Shown here: piece after piece, positions 8,125 to 16,360 of the stretch | Numbering within the stretch: position 1 is the first letter of the stretch | Layout: every line of letters starts with the position of its first letter | Program-made: the position numbers and the translations under genes | Notes under the pieces: generated by a model | The model's input: only the letters and a program-made list of their open reading frames with translations | Told to the model about the DNA's origin: nothing | The model's database searches: none | Origin: Ruminococcus sp. | GTDB taxonomy: Bacteria > Bacillota > Clostridia > Oscillospirales > Ruminococcaceae | NCBI GenBank assembly: GCA_015066815.1 | Contig: SVNR01000022.1 | Location: 1 to 45,216, forward strand | DNA: 45,216 nucleotides | Reading direction: 5' to 3'

Positions 8125-10386
8125 ATGCGGAAAAAACTTATTCGGGTATTTGCAGTGCTTGCTGCTTTTGCGCTTTTAATGCCGGTGAGCCCGATTACTG
8201 CAGATGTTTCTGATGTATCTCCGGATATTTCAGATGATGATACTGCCGCTGATGAGGAGATCAGTCTGCGAACAGAAGGCGAAGTCATAGCCTCTATGTT
8301 AACGGCGGGCGAAAACGACAGGTTTGTATTTTATTATTCTGAAGACGAAGACCTTCTTGCTCTGAAAAACAAGAAAAACGGCAGTATATGGTGGTCGTCC
8401 CCGATAAACTCAGGCTGTGATCCTGTCGCCAAGCCTATGGTGAAAAATGAGCTTGGCTCGTCGCTCATCCTTACCTATGGCACACCGTCAGACAGAACTG
8501 TTTCCACACTCAGATCCGCCAGGAACGGAAAAATGTCATACAAGGTTTCAAAAAACACACTTGAGGTCACTTACAGATTTCCGGCGGCAGGTATAGTGAT
8601 TCCTGTAAAGTATACACTCTGTGAGGATTTTCTGAGCGTATCTGCGGATACCGCTACGATAAAGGAAAACAAAAGGGGTGAGGAGGACGAAAAGCTTCTT
8701 CTTACGCTGTCTCTTCTTCCGAACATGCTTTCAGCAGGAAGCGATGAGGACGGATATTATATTATTCCTGACGGAAGCGGTGCGGTCATAGATTTCAATA
8801 ACGGCAAAAAGGACACACGTCCGTATTCAGCCCCGATATACGGCAGTGATATTACTGCGGTTCCGCTCAACAAGCCGGCTTCCGCACAGCAGGTATATCT
8901 TCCTGTATATGCTTCTGTAAAAAGTAACGGAAACGGAATGCTGGCAGTAGTTCATGACGGCGACACCAACGCCTTCATAGAAGCAAGCGTGAGCGGACTT
9001 TCAAAAAGCAGCTACAATAAATGCAGTTCGGGCTTTACCGTGAGAAGTACGGATACCTATTATATGAACAGTGAACCGCTTACCGTTTTTGAAAACGGTG
9101 ATATCAGCGCTGATAAGCTTGAACTGAGGTTTTATCCGATGACTGACAAAAAGCTTGATTTTGTTGATGCTGCGGCTGTATACAGGGAGTATCTTACCGA
9201 AGAAAAAGGTGTCGGAAAAATAAACAACGACATGCCGCTGTGTATTGATCTTTACGGAGGAACTGAAAAAAAAGAGCCTGTATTGGGTATACCGGTAACC
9301 CGTAAAAAATCAGTGACAAGCTTTGAAGAAGTCCGCCTTATAACAGACACACTTCTTGAAAACGGAGCTGATAATATAATACTTACGCTTGATAACTGGA
9401 CTGATGACGGAATAAAGGGCAGGGTAGATACAGCGCAGTCGCCTTCGTCAGTCCTCGGCTCACAAAAAGAGTTTGAGGATATGAAAAAATATTTTTCCGA
9501 AAAAGGCGTCAGGTTTTATCCTGTTTCAGAAAACAGGACTTTTAAAAGCGGAAACGGTTATTATTCATTTACCGATACAGCTATGAGAGCTTCGGGACAG
9601 TATTCAAAGCAGCTCCACTATAATCTTGCCTACGGAACACAGGACGGAATGAAAAAACCTGAATCACTTCTTGACCCTTCTGTTTTCCCCGATGTTTTTT
9701 CAAAGCTTTCGGAAAACGGCAGTAAAAATGGTCTTGAGGGTATATGTACAGGCGATATGACAACTGTTTTGTATGGAAGCTACGGTAAAGAAAAGATTTC
9801 GAGGGCGTGTGCGGCAGAGTATATAACTGAAGGACTTGAAAAATGCCGTGATGAGATAGGCTCAGTTATGGCAGAGGGTGCAAACGCTTATGTTTTCGGA
9901 TCAGTCGATTATATTTCTGATGTTCCGCTCTGTTCAAGCGGTTATGATATATTTGACAGGGATATACCGTTTTATCAGTTGGTTTTACATGGCCTTATTC
10001 CGTATTCGTCTGCTCCTGTAAACGCAGATGCAGATCCGGAAAAGCAGTTTCTTATGAGTATTGCTGCAGGAAGCGGCGTACACTTTGATATGGTTTATGA
10101 GGATATAAGCGAACTCAAGGATACAGAATACGACAGACTTTTTTATGCAGACTGCAGGTACTGGACAGGTACGGCGGCTGCGGAGTACAGGTTCTTAAAG
10201 GATGTACTCTCAGACGTAGCAGATGCTGATATAACAGAATATTCAGTGTCCGGAGAAAAGATAAAAACAGAATACGGAGGCGTAACGGAGATAATCGTAA
10301 ACCTTGATGATGCGTCCGTAGAAAAAGACGGAAAAGTATATCATCTTGCTGATTATCTTGATACGGAAGGAGGGCAGGTTTATTGA
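8125..10386 (+). CDS. Secreted DUF5696-like protein, possible glycoside-hydrolase fold
   Basis: 753 residues starting at ATG 8125 after AGAGGATGG (8107-8115). Residues 1-27 are a signal peptide (FAVLAAFALLMPVSPITA). A beta-rich N-terminal half includes YYIIPDGSGAVIDFNNGKK, and the second half has alternating helices and strands (for example ADNIILTLDNWTDDGIKG, EGICTGDMTTVLYG) as in a TIM barrel. The length, start region and company of Yip1 and sugar permeases match DUF5696 proteins from memory; no catalytic pair can be named by eye. It ends by overlapping the next permease start (TGATG at 10384-10388). It may act on the glycan imported by this system, which is inference. Confidence 0.7.
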   Translation: MRKKLIRVFAVLAAFALLMPVSPITADVSDVSPDISDDDTAADEEISLRTEGEVIASMLTAGENDRFVFYYSEDEDLLALKNKKNGSIWWSSPINSGCDPVAKPMVKNELGSSLILTYGTPSDRTVSTLRSARNGKMSYKVSKNTLEVTYRFPAAGIVIPVKYTLCEDFLSVSADTATIKENKRGEEDEKLLLTLSLLPNMLSAGSDEDGYYIIPDGSGAVIDFNNGKKDTRPYSAPIYGSDITAVPLNKPASAQQVYLPVYASVKSNGNGMLAVVHDGDTNAFIEASVSGLSKSSYNKCSSGFTVRSTDTYYMNSEPLTVFENGDISADKLELRFYPMTDKKLDFVDAAAVYREYLTEEKGVGKINNDMPLCIDLYGGTEKKEPVLGIPVTRKKSVTSFEEVRLITDTLLENGADNIILTLDNWTDDGIKGRVDTAQSPSSVLGSQKEFEDMKKYFSEKGVRFYPVSENRTFKSGNGYYSFTDTAMRASGQYSKQLHYNLAYGTQDGMKKPESLLDPSVFPDVFSKLSENGSKNGLEGICTGDMTTVLYGSYGKEKISRACAAEYITEGLEKCRDEIGSVMAEGANAYVFGSVDYISDVPLCSSGYDIFDRDIPFYQLVLHGLIPYSSAPVNADADPEKQFLMSIAAGSGVHFDMVYEDISELKDTEYDRLFYADCRYWTGTAAAEYRFLKDVLSDVADADITEYSVSGEKIKTEYGGVTEIIVNLDDASVEKDGKVYHLADYLDTEGGQVY

Positions 10387-11299
10387 TGAAGAAAAAGAAA
10401 ACAAGAAAAAAACTGTCCTATGAAAATAAAAAAAGGCTTTACGGCTACGGCTTTCTGAGTCTGTGGATGGCAGGCACGCTTGTTTTTTTCATAATCCCTC
10501 TTATAGTTTCCTTTATATATTCCTTTCAGGATGTAAATCCTCAGACAGGCGGAATGAAGGGAGTCTGGGTAGGGTTTAAAAATTATTCGGAGGCTTTCGG
10601 AAAGGATCCTTACTACCGTACATATCTTGTTGATTCTCTTCTGGAGATGCTCAGGACTACTCCGATAATACTTATTTTTTCTCTTTTTTGTGCAGTGCTG
10701 CTCAATCAGAAATTCAAAGGACGTGCTCTGGTAAGAGCGATATTCTTTTACCGGTTATTGTAGCATCAGGTCCTGTTTATTCCGTAATTACAGGTGATAT
10801 GAGCACGAGCGGAACCGATGGCGCAGAGCAGTTCTCTACTCTTTTTGAGACTGATCTTGTAACGGAGCTGCTTGAATTTACCGGAATATACGGTCTTAAT
10901 CAGACACTCACCGAAAACATAAAAATGACTATCGACAGTATATTTGCTATAGTCTGGAGATCGGGAGTACAGATACTTATTTTTCTTGCCGCACTTCAGA
11001 ATATCCCTGCGTCGGCAAGAGAGGCGGCACAGATAGAGGGTGCTACCGCATGGGAGTATTTCTGGAAAATAACATTTCCCTATGTAAGTCCTATGATCAT
11101 GGCAAATCTTGTTTTTACTGTAATAGATTCATTTACTGATTCGGGAAATATAGTAATGAACCGTATTATAACCATGCAGAGTGAATGGAAATACGATGTT
11201 GCCGCGGCTATGGTATGGTCATATTTTCTTCTTGTGATGCTTATAGTCGGGATTATTTTTCTCATAGTCAACAAATACGTTTACTATGAGGTCGATTAA
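10386..11299 (+). pseudogene. Sugar ABC permease, MalF type (second pair), interrupted by a frameshift
   Basis: Two overlapping frames together encode one permease of about 304 residues. The first runs from ATG 10386 (or TTG 10383) after AAGGAGG (10367-10373) to a TAG at 10761-10763. The second resumes in the -1 frame and ends at 11299. The break falls at the T-run 10746-10749: adding one T turns IFFYRLL-stop into IFFLPVIVASG, the conserved permease continuation. The downstream part keeps the EAA loop (AREAAQIEGATAWEYFWKI) and the terminal helices. The rest looks intact, so the lesion is recent, a homopolymer sequencing error, or rarely bypassed. If real, the second permease pair is inactive. 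Confidence 0.85.
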
Positions 11300-11303
11300 A
11301 CTA

Positions 11304-11370
11304 TTATCAGCTGATATGCAAAATATAGTGAACGTAAAAACAAATCTGACCTTCACTATAAAAAATCTGA
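11304..11370 (+). repeat. Dispersed hairpin repeat (TATAGTGAA...TTCACTATA) with companion palindrome
   Basis: TTATCAGCTGATATGCA (11304-11320) is identical to 44350-44366. Right after it, ATATAGTGAA (11323-11332) faces TTCACTATA (11352-11360), a decayed version of the hairpins at 13507-13543 and 44401-44443. The element fills the gap between the two permeases of the second pair. No gene lies in this gap. Confidence 0.65.
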
Positions 11371-11413
11371 AGAAAGGAAGAGTCTCGTTTTACGAGTATA
11401 TGTCTGTGCTTTT

Positions 11414-12367
11414 ATGAATAAGAAAAATAAACGCTCCGCCTTGCGCAGGGAGCTTATGACAAAAGATCAGATAGCTATGGTAAGACGGAGAAAGCTTGCC
11501 GAAGGAACATGGAAGCTGTTCAGGTTTCTGATACTTTTCGGACTGTGCTTTGTTATTGTTTATCCGCTGCTCTTTATGATAAGCTGTGCCTTCAGGGAAA
11601 GGATAGATATGAACGATCCTACGGTTATGTGGATACCGAGAAATTTTACTCTTGATGTTATCAGGGAAACGGCTGACGCTATGGAGCTTGGCAGAACCGT
11701 TTTCAATACGCTTGTTATAAACATAGGGTGTTCTCTGCTTCAGGTAATAACAACAGCCATAACCGGATACGGATTTGCGAGATTCAGCTTCAAGGGTAAA
11801 AAATTCTTTTTTGGAATAGTAATACTTATGATACTCGTTCCGCCGCAGATAATATTGCTTCCGCAGTATGATCAGTTCAAGCTCCTCGGTCTGCTCAATA
11901 CGCCGTGGACTATGTACCTTCCTGCAATGACGGCTAACGGACTCAAGGCAGGCATAATGATATTTATCTTCAGGCAGTTTTTCAGAGGACTTCCCCGTGA
12001 GCTTGAAGATGCAGCGTATCTTGACGGATGCGGCCCTTTCAGAACCTTTGTATCAATAATGATACCGAACGCTGCTTCTTCTTTTCTGACTGTTTTTCTG
12101 TTCTCGGTCGTATGGTACTGGAACGATTATTATGTATGCAATTCGTTTTTCAGTACAAACCGCACTCTTGCACTCATGATAAAAAACATTCAGGCTGTTC
12201 TTAACGCTTCGCTTTTCAACGATGCAAGTCTGAGAGTTTCAACAAGAGAATATGTGGTATGGACGCAGGCTGCTTGTCTTATCTCGATATCACCGATGCT
12301 TGTCATGTATGCCTTTCTTCAGAAGCATTTTACGGAGGGTATAGAGCGTTCGGGTATCGTAGGCTGA
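11414..12367 (+). CDS. Sugar ABC transporter permease, MalG type (second pair)
   Basis: 317 residues from ATG 11414. The best Shine-Dalgarno-like tract (GAAAGGAAG, near 11372-11380) is too far upstream, so the start site is weakly marked, possibly because the repeat inserted here. An N-terminal cytoplasmic extension of about 35 residues precedes the first helix (FLILFGLCFVIVYPLLFMISC). The EAA loop is ELEDAAYLDGCGPFRTFVSIM at about residue 196. It is the partner of the frameshifted permease upstream and the last gene of the sugar operon. Relatives are carbohydrate permeases; substrate unknown. Confidence 0.9.
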   Translation: MNKKNKRSALRRELMTKDQIAMVRRRKLAEGTWKLFRFLILFGLCFVIVYPLLFMISCAFRERIDMNDPTVMWIPRNFTLDVIRETADAMELGRTVFNTLVINIGCSLLQVITTAITGYGFARFSFKGKKFFFGIVILMILVPPQIILLPQYDQFKLLGLLNTPWTMYLPAMTANGLKAGIMIFIFRQFFRGLPRELEDAAYLDGCGPFRTFVSIMIPNAASSFLTVFLFSVVWYWNDYYVCNSFFSTNRTLALMIKNIQAVLNASLFNDASLRVSTREYVVWTQAACLISISPMLVMYAFLQKHFTEGIERSGIVG

Positions 12368-12438
12368 TTTTTCTTGGATAAATCGACCTAATCAAATTCG
12401 CATTTGTTGTTTATTTGAACAAAATTTTCTCCACACGG

Positions 12439-12467
12439 TTTACAAATTAATTGAGATGTGATAATAT
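12439..12467 (+). promoter_or_regulatory. Candidate promoter for the 68-residue protein gene
   Basis: TTTACA (12439-12444) is followed by an extended -10, TGTGATAAT (12457-12465), at a 15-base spacing, or by TAATAT (12462-12467) at 17 bases. Either would start transcription near 12472, a little ahead of the ribosome binding site AAGGGA at 12483-12488. Confidence 0.45.
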
Positions 12468-12497
12468 AAAAATACATTAGTTAAGGGATCAATTTTT

Positions 12498-12704
12498 TTG
12501 AAAGTGGGGAATTTAAAAATGAGAAAGATTTTACCGGTAGTTTCAATAGTGTGCGGAATACTTACGTTTGTATTTATTGCTCTTGCCTGCAGAAGCGGAA
12601 GCGTATTCACTACAGCAATGGCAGCTGTTCTGTGTACTATGGCAGTGATTGCATCTGACGTTGCAGACGGAAATCGTTGCGACGCTGATGAAACTGATTT
12701 ATAG
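12498..12704 (+). CDS. Small double-spanning membrane protein, unknown function
   Basis: 68 residues from TTG 12498, which follows AAGGGA and a T-rich spacer exactly like the TTG starts of miaB and miaA in this window. An ATG at 12519 with GTGGGGA upstream is a plausible shorter start (61 residues). Two hydrophobic helices are visible: VVSIVCGILTFVFIALAC and FTTAMAAVLCTMAVIASDV. The tail is acidic (DGNRCDADETDL). It has its own candidate promoter and a good terminator, so it is a monocistronic gene between the sugar operon and the accessory island. I do not recognise the family. Confidence 0.62.
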   Translation: MKVGNLKMRKILPVVSIVCGILTFVFIALACRSGSVFTTAMAAVLCTMAVIASDVADGNRCDADETDL

Positions 12705-12721
12705 TTTGATTTTTTAAAAAT

Positions 12722-12763
12722 AACGTACTGTCGGTTTATGCCGGGAGTACGTTTTATTTTTTT
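12722..12763 (+). terminator. Rho-independent terminator after the 68-residue gene
   Basis: AACGTACT (12722-12729) pairs with AGTACGTT (12746-12753), with CGG/CCG extending the stem inside, and TTATTTTTTT follows. It starts 18 bases after the stop at 12704. Confidence 0.85.
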
Positions 12764-12801
12764 AGTAGGCGTTAAAAATTACTTTAAGGATTTGTAAGAA
12801 C

Positions 12802-12830
12802 TTGACTAATCAAACGTCAGGTGATATAAT
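12802..12830 (+). promoter_or_regulatory. Sigma-A promoter of the 180-residue membrane protein gene
   Basis: TTGACT (12802-12807) and TATAAT (12825-12830) are separated by 17 bases. Transcription would begin near 12837, about 75 bases before the start codon. Confidence 0.75.
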
Positions 12831-12912
12831 ATCATATATTATAGGTTTATGTTGATAATGACAACTGGACATACAAACATTAAAAATACTGAAACAGGGT
12901 TGATTTAAGGTG

Positions 12913-13452
12913 ATGACAAAAACTATCAAAAAAAGAATATTAATAATGATATTGATATCATTATGTATGCTTTTAGCAGAATCTTTTCTGAATACTATGA
13001 AAAATGATATATCATCGATTGATGAATGGAAAAACGAAGGATACTATGATTATATAGAAAATACAGAAAATTATACTATAACAGAAGCTAAGATCATCGA
13101 TGAGCTGTATGTAGATACCGGGGCAACAATCGATTTTTTTTCTAAAACAAATTATTGGCTTGTAGAGTTTGAATTGCCTGAGGGGCAGATAGCACAGGCG
13201 CAGGTTATAAAAGACTTTGATAACGAAAATATGGGCGATATTATAAGGATCGCCTATAAAAAAGATTATAAAACATATCATATAGAAAATATAACTACAA
13301 CAAGACTTGAATATATGGAATCAGTCACTGAAAAAAGATCGGTTTTGATATTATCGGTGGCGGTATTTGTGGTTTTGATCGCTTGTTTGAGTTATAGTGT
13401 GTTTCTATGGCTTAAGTTGAATCGAATTAAAAACGGAGAGCAGTTTTATTGA
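12913..13452 (+). CDS. Hypothetical protein with N- and C-terminal membrane helices
   Basis: About 179 residues. The ATG at 12913 is preceded by an in-frame GTG at 12910; the only Shine-Dalgarno-like tracts (AGGG near 12896, AAGG at 12907) make the exact start uncertain. One helix at residues 9-28 (ILIMILISLCMLLAESFL) and another near 142-165 (VLILSVAVFVVLIACLSYSVF) flank an acidic, beta-rich central part that should be extracellular. That topology resembles DUF3592-type proteins, but the match is by layout only. AT-rich codons suggest it belongs to the accessory island. Function unknown. Confidence 0.65.
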   Translation: MTKTIKKRILIMILISLCMLLAESFLNTMKNDISSIDEWKNEGYYDYIENTENYTITEAKIIDELYVDTGATIDFFSKTNYWLVEFELPEGQIAQAQVIKDFDNENMGDIIRIAYKKDYKTYHIENITTTRLEYMESVTEKRSVLILSVAVFVVLIACLSYSVFLWLKLNRIKNGEQFY

Positions 13453-13506
13453 GTATCATGTTTAACGATGATGTCAGAAAATAAAACACACAAGCTTTCT
13501 GAGATG

Positions 13507-13543
13507 TATAGTGGACGTCAGATCTATTCTGACGTTCACTATA
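13507..13543 (+). repeat. Near-perfect hairpin of the TATAGTGAA/TTCACTATA family
   Basis: TATAGTGGACGTCAGA (13507-13522) pairs with TCTGACGTTCACTATA (13528-13543) around a 5-base loop; the only deviation is one G-T pair. No T-run follows, so it is a poor terminator for the + strand. It lies in the gap after the 180-residue protein gene. The same arms occur at 44401-44443 and, decayed, at 11323-11360. Confidence 0.75.
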
Positions 13544-13600
13544 AGGTTTGCTTCGGAATTTTACTTAATACCATTTCTATTTATAAATTCAAAAAATATA

Positions 13601-13629
13601 TTGATAATATTACCATAATAATGTATAAT
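13601..13629 (+). promoter_or_regulatory. Sigma-A promoter of the transporter island
   Basis: TTGATA (13601-13606) and TATAAT (13624-13629) are 17 bases apart, upstream of the start at 13682. This is the last good promoter before the ABC genes, so it probably serves 13682-19808. Confidence 0.7.
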
Positions 13630-13681
13630 GTATCAAGAACAATGCATTGATTCAATAACAATAAATCAGGAGTCATTATAT

Positions 13682-14260
13682 ATGTCTGAATCTAAAAATA
13701 AAAGAAAATCAATTTTACTAATTATTGCGTCGACTATTCTGTTGATTTTTTTAGGATATAATTTGTACTGGTACAGCTTTTATAGTTCGTTTAACCGCTG
13801 GGTGGATTCATGTAATTTTGGAGATGGTTGTAAACTTATATCAGGAATGAATTATTCCCAGGCTGATAAAGATGCAGAAGCAGCATATTTTTTGTGCGTA
13901 CCTTCGTATCTTGGAAAATTCGGACAAATAGGCATCAGCCAGTGGCTGAAATTTAATGATGATCCTAAATCAGAGTATCTTTATATTCAGGATATGGACT
14001 ATGCTGTTTTGTTGAGAGTTAACAAAACAATGTTCGACTCTAAGACATATTGGGTAGATATCAAACGCATTAAGGGCGTAAAAAAAGGTACAATTGAGGA
14101 GGATTATTCCATACAGGTTGACAGCAATATGAATATCATAGACTCTGAGAGTTATTCTGAAGTTGAGTTGAAAAGTTTTGAAGAATGTAAAGAAACTATT
14201 GACGAACTTTATGCGTTGCTTAAATCGTTTTATGGTGAAGATAATATTAATGATTTATGA
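13682..14260 (+). CDS. Membrane-anchored hypothetical protein at the head of the ABC exporter-like operon
   Basis: 192 residues from ATG 13682, chosen because AGGAG (13668-13672) lies 9 bases ahead; the longer frame from 13628 starts inside the -10 box and is rejected. A basic start (SESKNKRKS) and one helix (ILLIIASTILLIFLGYNLYWY, residues 9-29) anchor an extracellular domain of about 160 residues. That domain contains a Cys pair (VDSCNFGDGCKL) and an acidic C-terminus. It heads a run that continues through the 15-codon frame, the ABC permease, the ATPase and the lipoprotein. I do not recognise the family; an accessory or immunity role is a guess from location. Confidence 0.68.
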   Translation: MSESKNKRKSILLIIASTILLIFLGYNLYWYSFYSSFNRWVDSCNFGDGCKLISGMNYSQADKDAEAAYFLCVPSYLGKFGQIGISQWLKFNDDPKSEYLYIQDMDYAVLLRVNKTMFDSKTYWVDIKRIKGVKKGTIEEDYSIQVDSNMNIIDSESYSEVELKSFEECKETIDELYALLKSFYGEDNINDL

Positions 14261-14284
14261 TTCAAGTAGAAAGGAAAATATTTG

Positions 14285-14332
14285 ATGAATACGATAATTA
14301 AAAAACTTTCAAAGGTATGCGTTTCATGCTAA
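14285..14332 (+). CDS. 15-residue cationic micropeptide or leader peptide
   Basis: ATG 14285 to TAA 14330-14332 encodes MNTIIKKLSKVCVSC. A strong ribosome binding site, GAAAGGA, lies about 8 bases upstream, which is better than those of several real genes here. Codons 10-14 form the left arm of a perfect 15-bp hairpin and the stop codon sits in its loop, so a terminating ribosome would cover or melt the stem. It immediately precedes the ABC permease. It may be a regulatory leader peptide or a small exported peptide; the Lys content and CVSC end allow either. No homologue is known to me. Confidence 0.45.
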   Translation: MNTIIKKLSKVCVSC

Positions 14333-14349
14333 GAGAAACGCATACCTTT
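14311..14349 (+). promoter_or_regulatory. Perfect 15-bp hairpin between the micropeptide and the ABC permease
   Basis: AAAGGTATGCGTTTC (14311-14325) pairs with GAAACGCATACCTTT (14335-14349) around a 9-base loop. No T-run follows on the + strand; the permease ribosome binding site AAGGAGA begins 12 bases later. On the minus strand a T6 tract lies five bases beyond the stem, but no minus-strand gene needs it. Most likely it is a translation-coupled attenuator or an RNA-stability hairpin. Confidence 0.7.
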
Positions 14350-14371
14350 CATGTGTATAAAAGGAGACTGT

Positions 14372-16360
14372 ATGAAGATTTCAAAATACATTATCATATT
14401 CTTTTTGATATTATCATGTTGTATGATCGAGCACGAATTGAGAGTAATGCTGATTCTGGAAGGCTATATAAGTGAATATCGGATAATCTGCCCCGATAAA
14501 GACGAAATAACCGATAAGAAAACGGTAAACTATATCAAAAAAATATCTTCAGAAAATAACGTTAAAATGTTGCTTGTTGAAAAAAAAGACAGCAGTCTTA
14601 TTTCAAAAGAAGTCATATACAGAGGCAACAACGGAGCGATTGATGATATCAGAAACCAATTGGGATCACATAAACTGAAGTTGAACAGCTTCATATTTCC
14701 GGCTGTGAAAATAGAACTGGAACTTTTAAAAAATGAAAGTTCCATACCTGATTATTATACACTGAATTTGTCCGGAAACACTCAGGATATTGATAATGTA
14801 TTGGAACAAGTCAAGGAAAAAACAGGAGTTAGCTATGCTGTTTCATCCAAAAGTTCACGAAATTTTATTCTGATTATCCCATGGCTTGTAAGTTTAGTTA
14901 TAGTTGTTTTTTTAAACATATTCATATTTTCATTAACAAAAAAAGAAACACTTCTGCATGTTGTTTTCGGGCATTCTCCCGGCAAATTATTTCTTCGCCG
15001 CTTCTTAAGTGATATAATAATATATTTTATAGAATTTCTGATAGTTTTCTTTATTATCCGGCTGATAACAGGACTGTATCCTCAGATTGACTTTATGTTT
15101 GCAATGCTCTTGTTGATGTGCGCTGCTGACACTCTGTTTAACTTACGATATTTCAGTATATACATAAAGAACAGCAACAAAATTCTTGGCAATTATCTGG
15201 ACGCAAACCCTCTTATAAAACAAGCTTATATAATTAGATTTATAATCACAACTCTGATGATAATATTCATTTCTTATACAACCACAGCTATCGTGCCGTT
15301 TATAAAATATTTCAAAGCCGAAAACATTATCATGAAGTATCAGGACTATAGCTTTTCAAGAATAGCATATAAGCATAATGAAAATGAAAGTACTATAGAA
15401 TTGTTACAAAACGAGAATATAGCAGCTGAAAATATTTACAGGAATTATTTTAATCAGTGCGACATATTAACGCTTGTTAGTTATGACCGGATTGTGTATT
15501 CGAACGTGAATGCGTACAGTTATGTTGCTTCTGAATTTGATGAATTTGAAAGAGCCGATTTGCAGAAGGATCTGTATTTTCTGGTGCCTGATAAGCTTTC
15601 CGATACTCAGAAGTCAGAAGCGGTGGAACTAATAAAAAATAGCGTAGCGTGTATTGAAGGAAAAGAATTTAATTACACATATGAAGTGATAAAATATAAA
15701 TCAGGAAAAGACATCATGGTGTTTAATTATGATGATACAGGATGTGGTTTTGACTTTGTACATGATCCTTATCTGGTGTATAATACTATTGACTTCTCAA
15801 CACTTGATACCGATTATACAAGTACTGATAGAATTTCCATAGCATACGGCAGCGTTTATCATATGAGTGAAGATGTAGTCAATGAAATAAAAGAATCTTA
15901 TCCTCAGATTGATATTAAACAAACCAACGTCATGGAGCTGTATCGCAGATATTTTTCTCAGGCTAAACTAACGATGGTGTTTCAGAGCATAGCATCTGTC
16001 TATTTTTTCATATTATTAATTGTAATAATAAGTATTCTGGTAAAAGTAACTTATGAAGTAAACGCTAAAGAATATGCTTTGAAAAAGGTGTTTGGATATT
16101 CATTCCGGAATAGATTCAAGCAGATACTTGCGGGTACTGTCATATCTGATTTGATATCAGTTTTTATCAGCCGTTTATTAATTGATACTTTTTATTTCAA
16201 CAGATTTGACACCTCGATAAATGCTTCGGTTTTTCCTTATAACGTTTTATGGAGCGTATCAGCAGTGGTTATCGTTGTTAATCTGACAATACTTATTTTG
16301 AGAATTTTTAAATTTGAGAAAGAAAATATAAATAAAATTCTGAAGGGCGGTGCACTATGA
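14372..16360 (+). CDS. ABC transporter permease, MacB/FtsX-like, resembling bacteriocin-associated (DUF1430) membrane proteins
   Basis: 662 residues from ATG 14372, with AAGGAGA at 14361-14367; the in-frame ATG at 14351 would lie before the ribosome binding site. One helix at residues 4-22 leads to an extracellular domain of about 140 residues. Four more helices follow (near 165-310), then a second extracellular domain (about 315-530) and three C-terminal helices, with the FtsX/MacB-like phrase EYALKKVFGYSFRNRFKQIL. The length, this layout and the overlap with an ATPase gene match the membrane proteins of lactococcin-972-type loci (DUF1430, TIGR01654), recalled rather than searched. Such proteins are thought to give immunity or export. 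Substrate unknown. Confidence 0.75.
   Translation: MKISKYIIIFFLILSCCMIEHELRVMLILEGYISEYRIICPDKDEITDKKTVNYIKKISSENNVKMLLVEKKDSSLISKEVIYRGNNGAIDDIRNQLGSHKLKLNSFIFPAVKIELELLKNESSIPDYYTLNLSGNTQDIDNVLEQVKEKTGVSYAVSSKSSRNFILIIPWLVSLVIVVFLNIFIFSLTKKETLLHVVFGHSPGKLFLRRFLSDIIIYFIEFLIVFFIIRLITGLYPQIDFMFAMLLLMCAADTLFNLRYFSIYIKNSNKILGNYLDANPLIKQAYIIRFIITTLMIIFISYTTTAIVPFIKYFKAENIIMKYQDYSFSRIAYKHNENESTIELLQNENIAAENIYRNYFNQCDILTLVSYDRIVYSNVNAYSYVASEFDEFERADLQKDLYFLVPDKLSDTQKSEAVELIKNSVACIEGKEFNYTYEVIKYKSGKDIMVFNYDDTGCGFDFVHDPYLVYNTIDFSTLDTDYTSTDRISIAYGSVYHMSEDVVNEIKESYPQIDIKQTNVMELYRRYFSQAKLTMVFQSIASVYFFILLIVIISILVKVTYEVNAKEYALKKVFGYSFRNRFKQILAGTVISDLISVFISRLLIDTFYFNRFDTSINASVFPYNVLWSVSAVVIVVNLTILILRIFKFEKENINKILKGGAL

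Noticed and set aside
10740-10763. Programmed -1 frameshift in the permease gene
   Set aside because: The T-run does not form a proper X-XXY-YYZ slippery heptamer in frame (TTC TTT TAC) and no downstream stimulator is apparent; a deletion or sequencing error is simpler.
13468-13650. 60-codon frame between the two membrane protein genes
   Set aside because: It runs through the hairpin repeat and the promoter at 13601-13629 and has no ribosome binding site.
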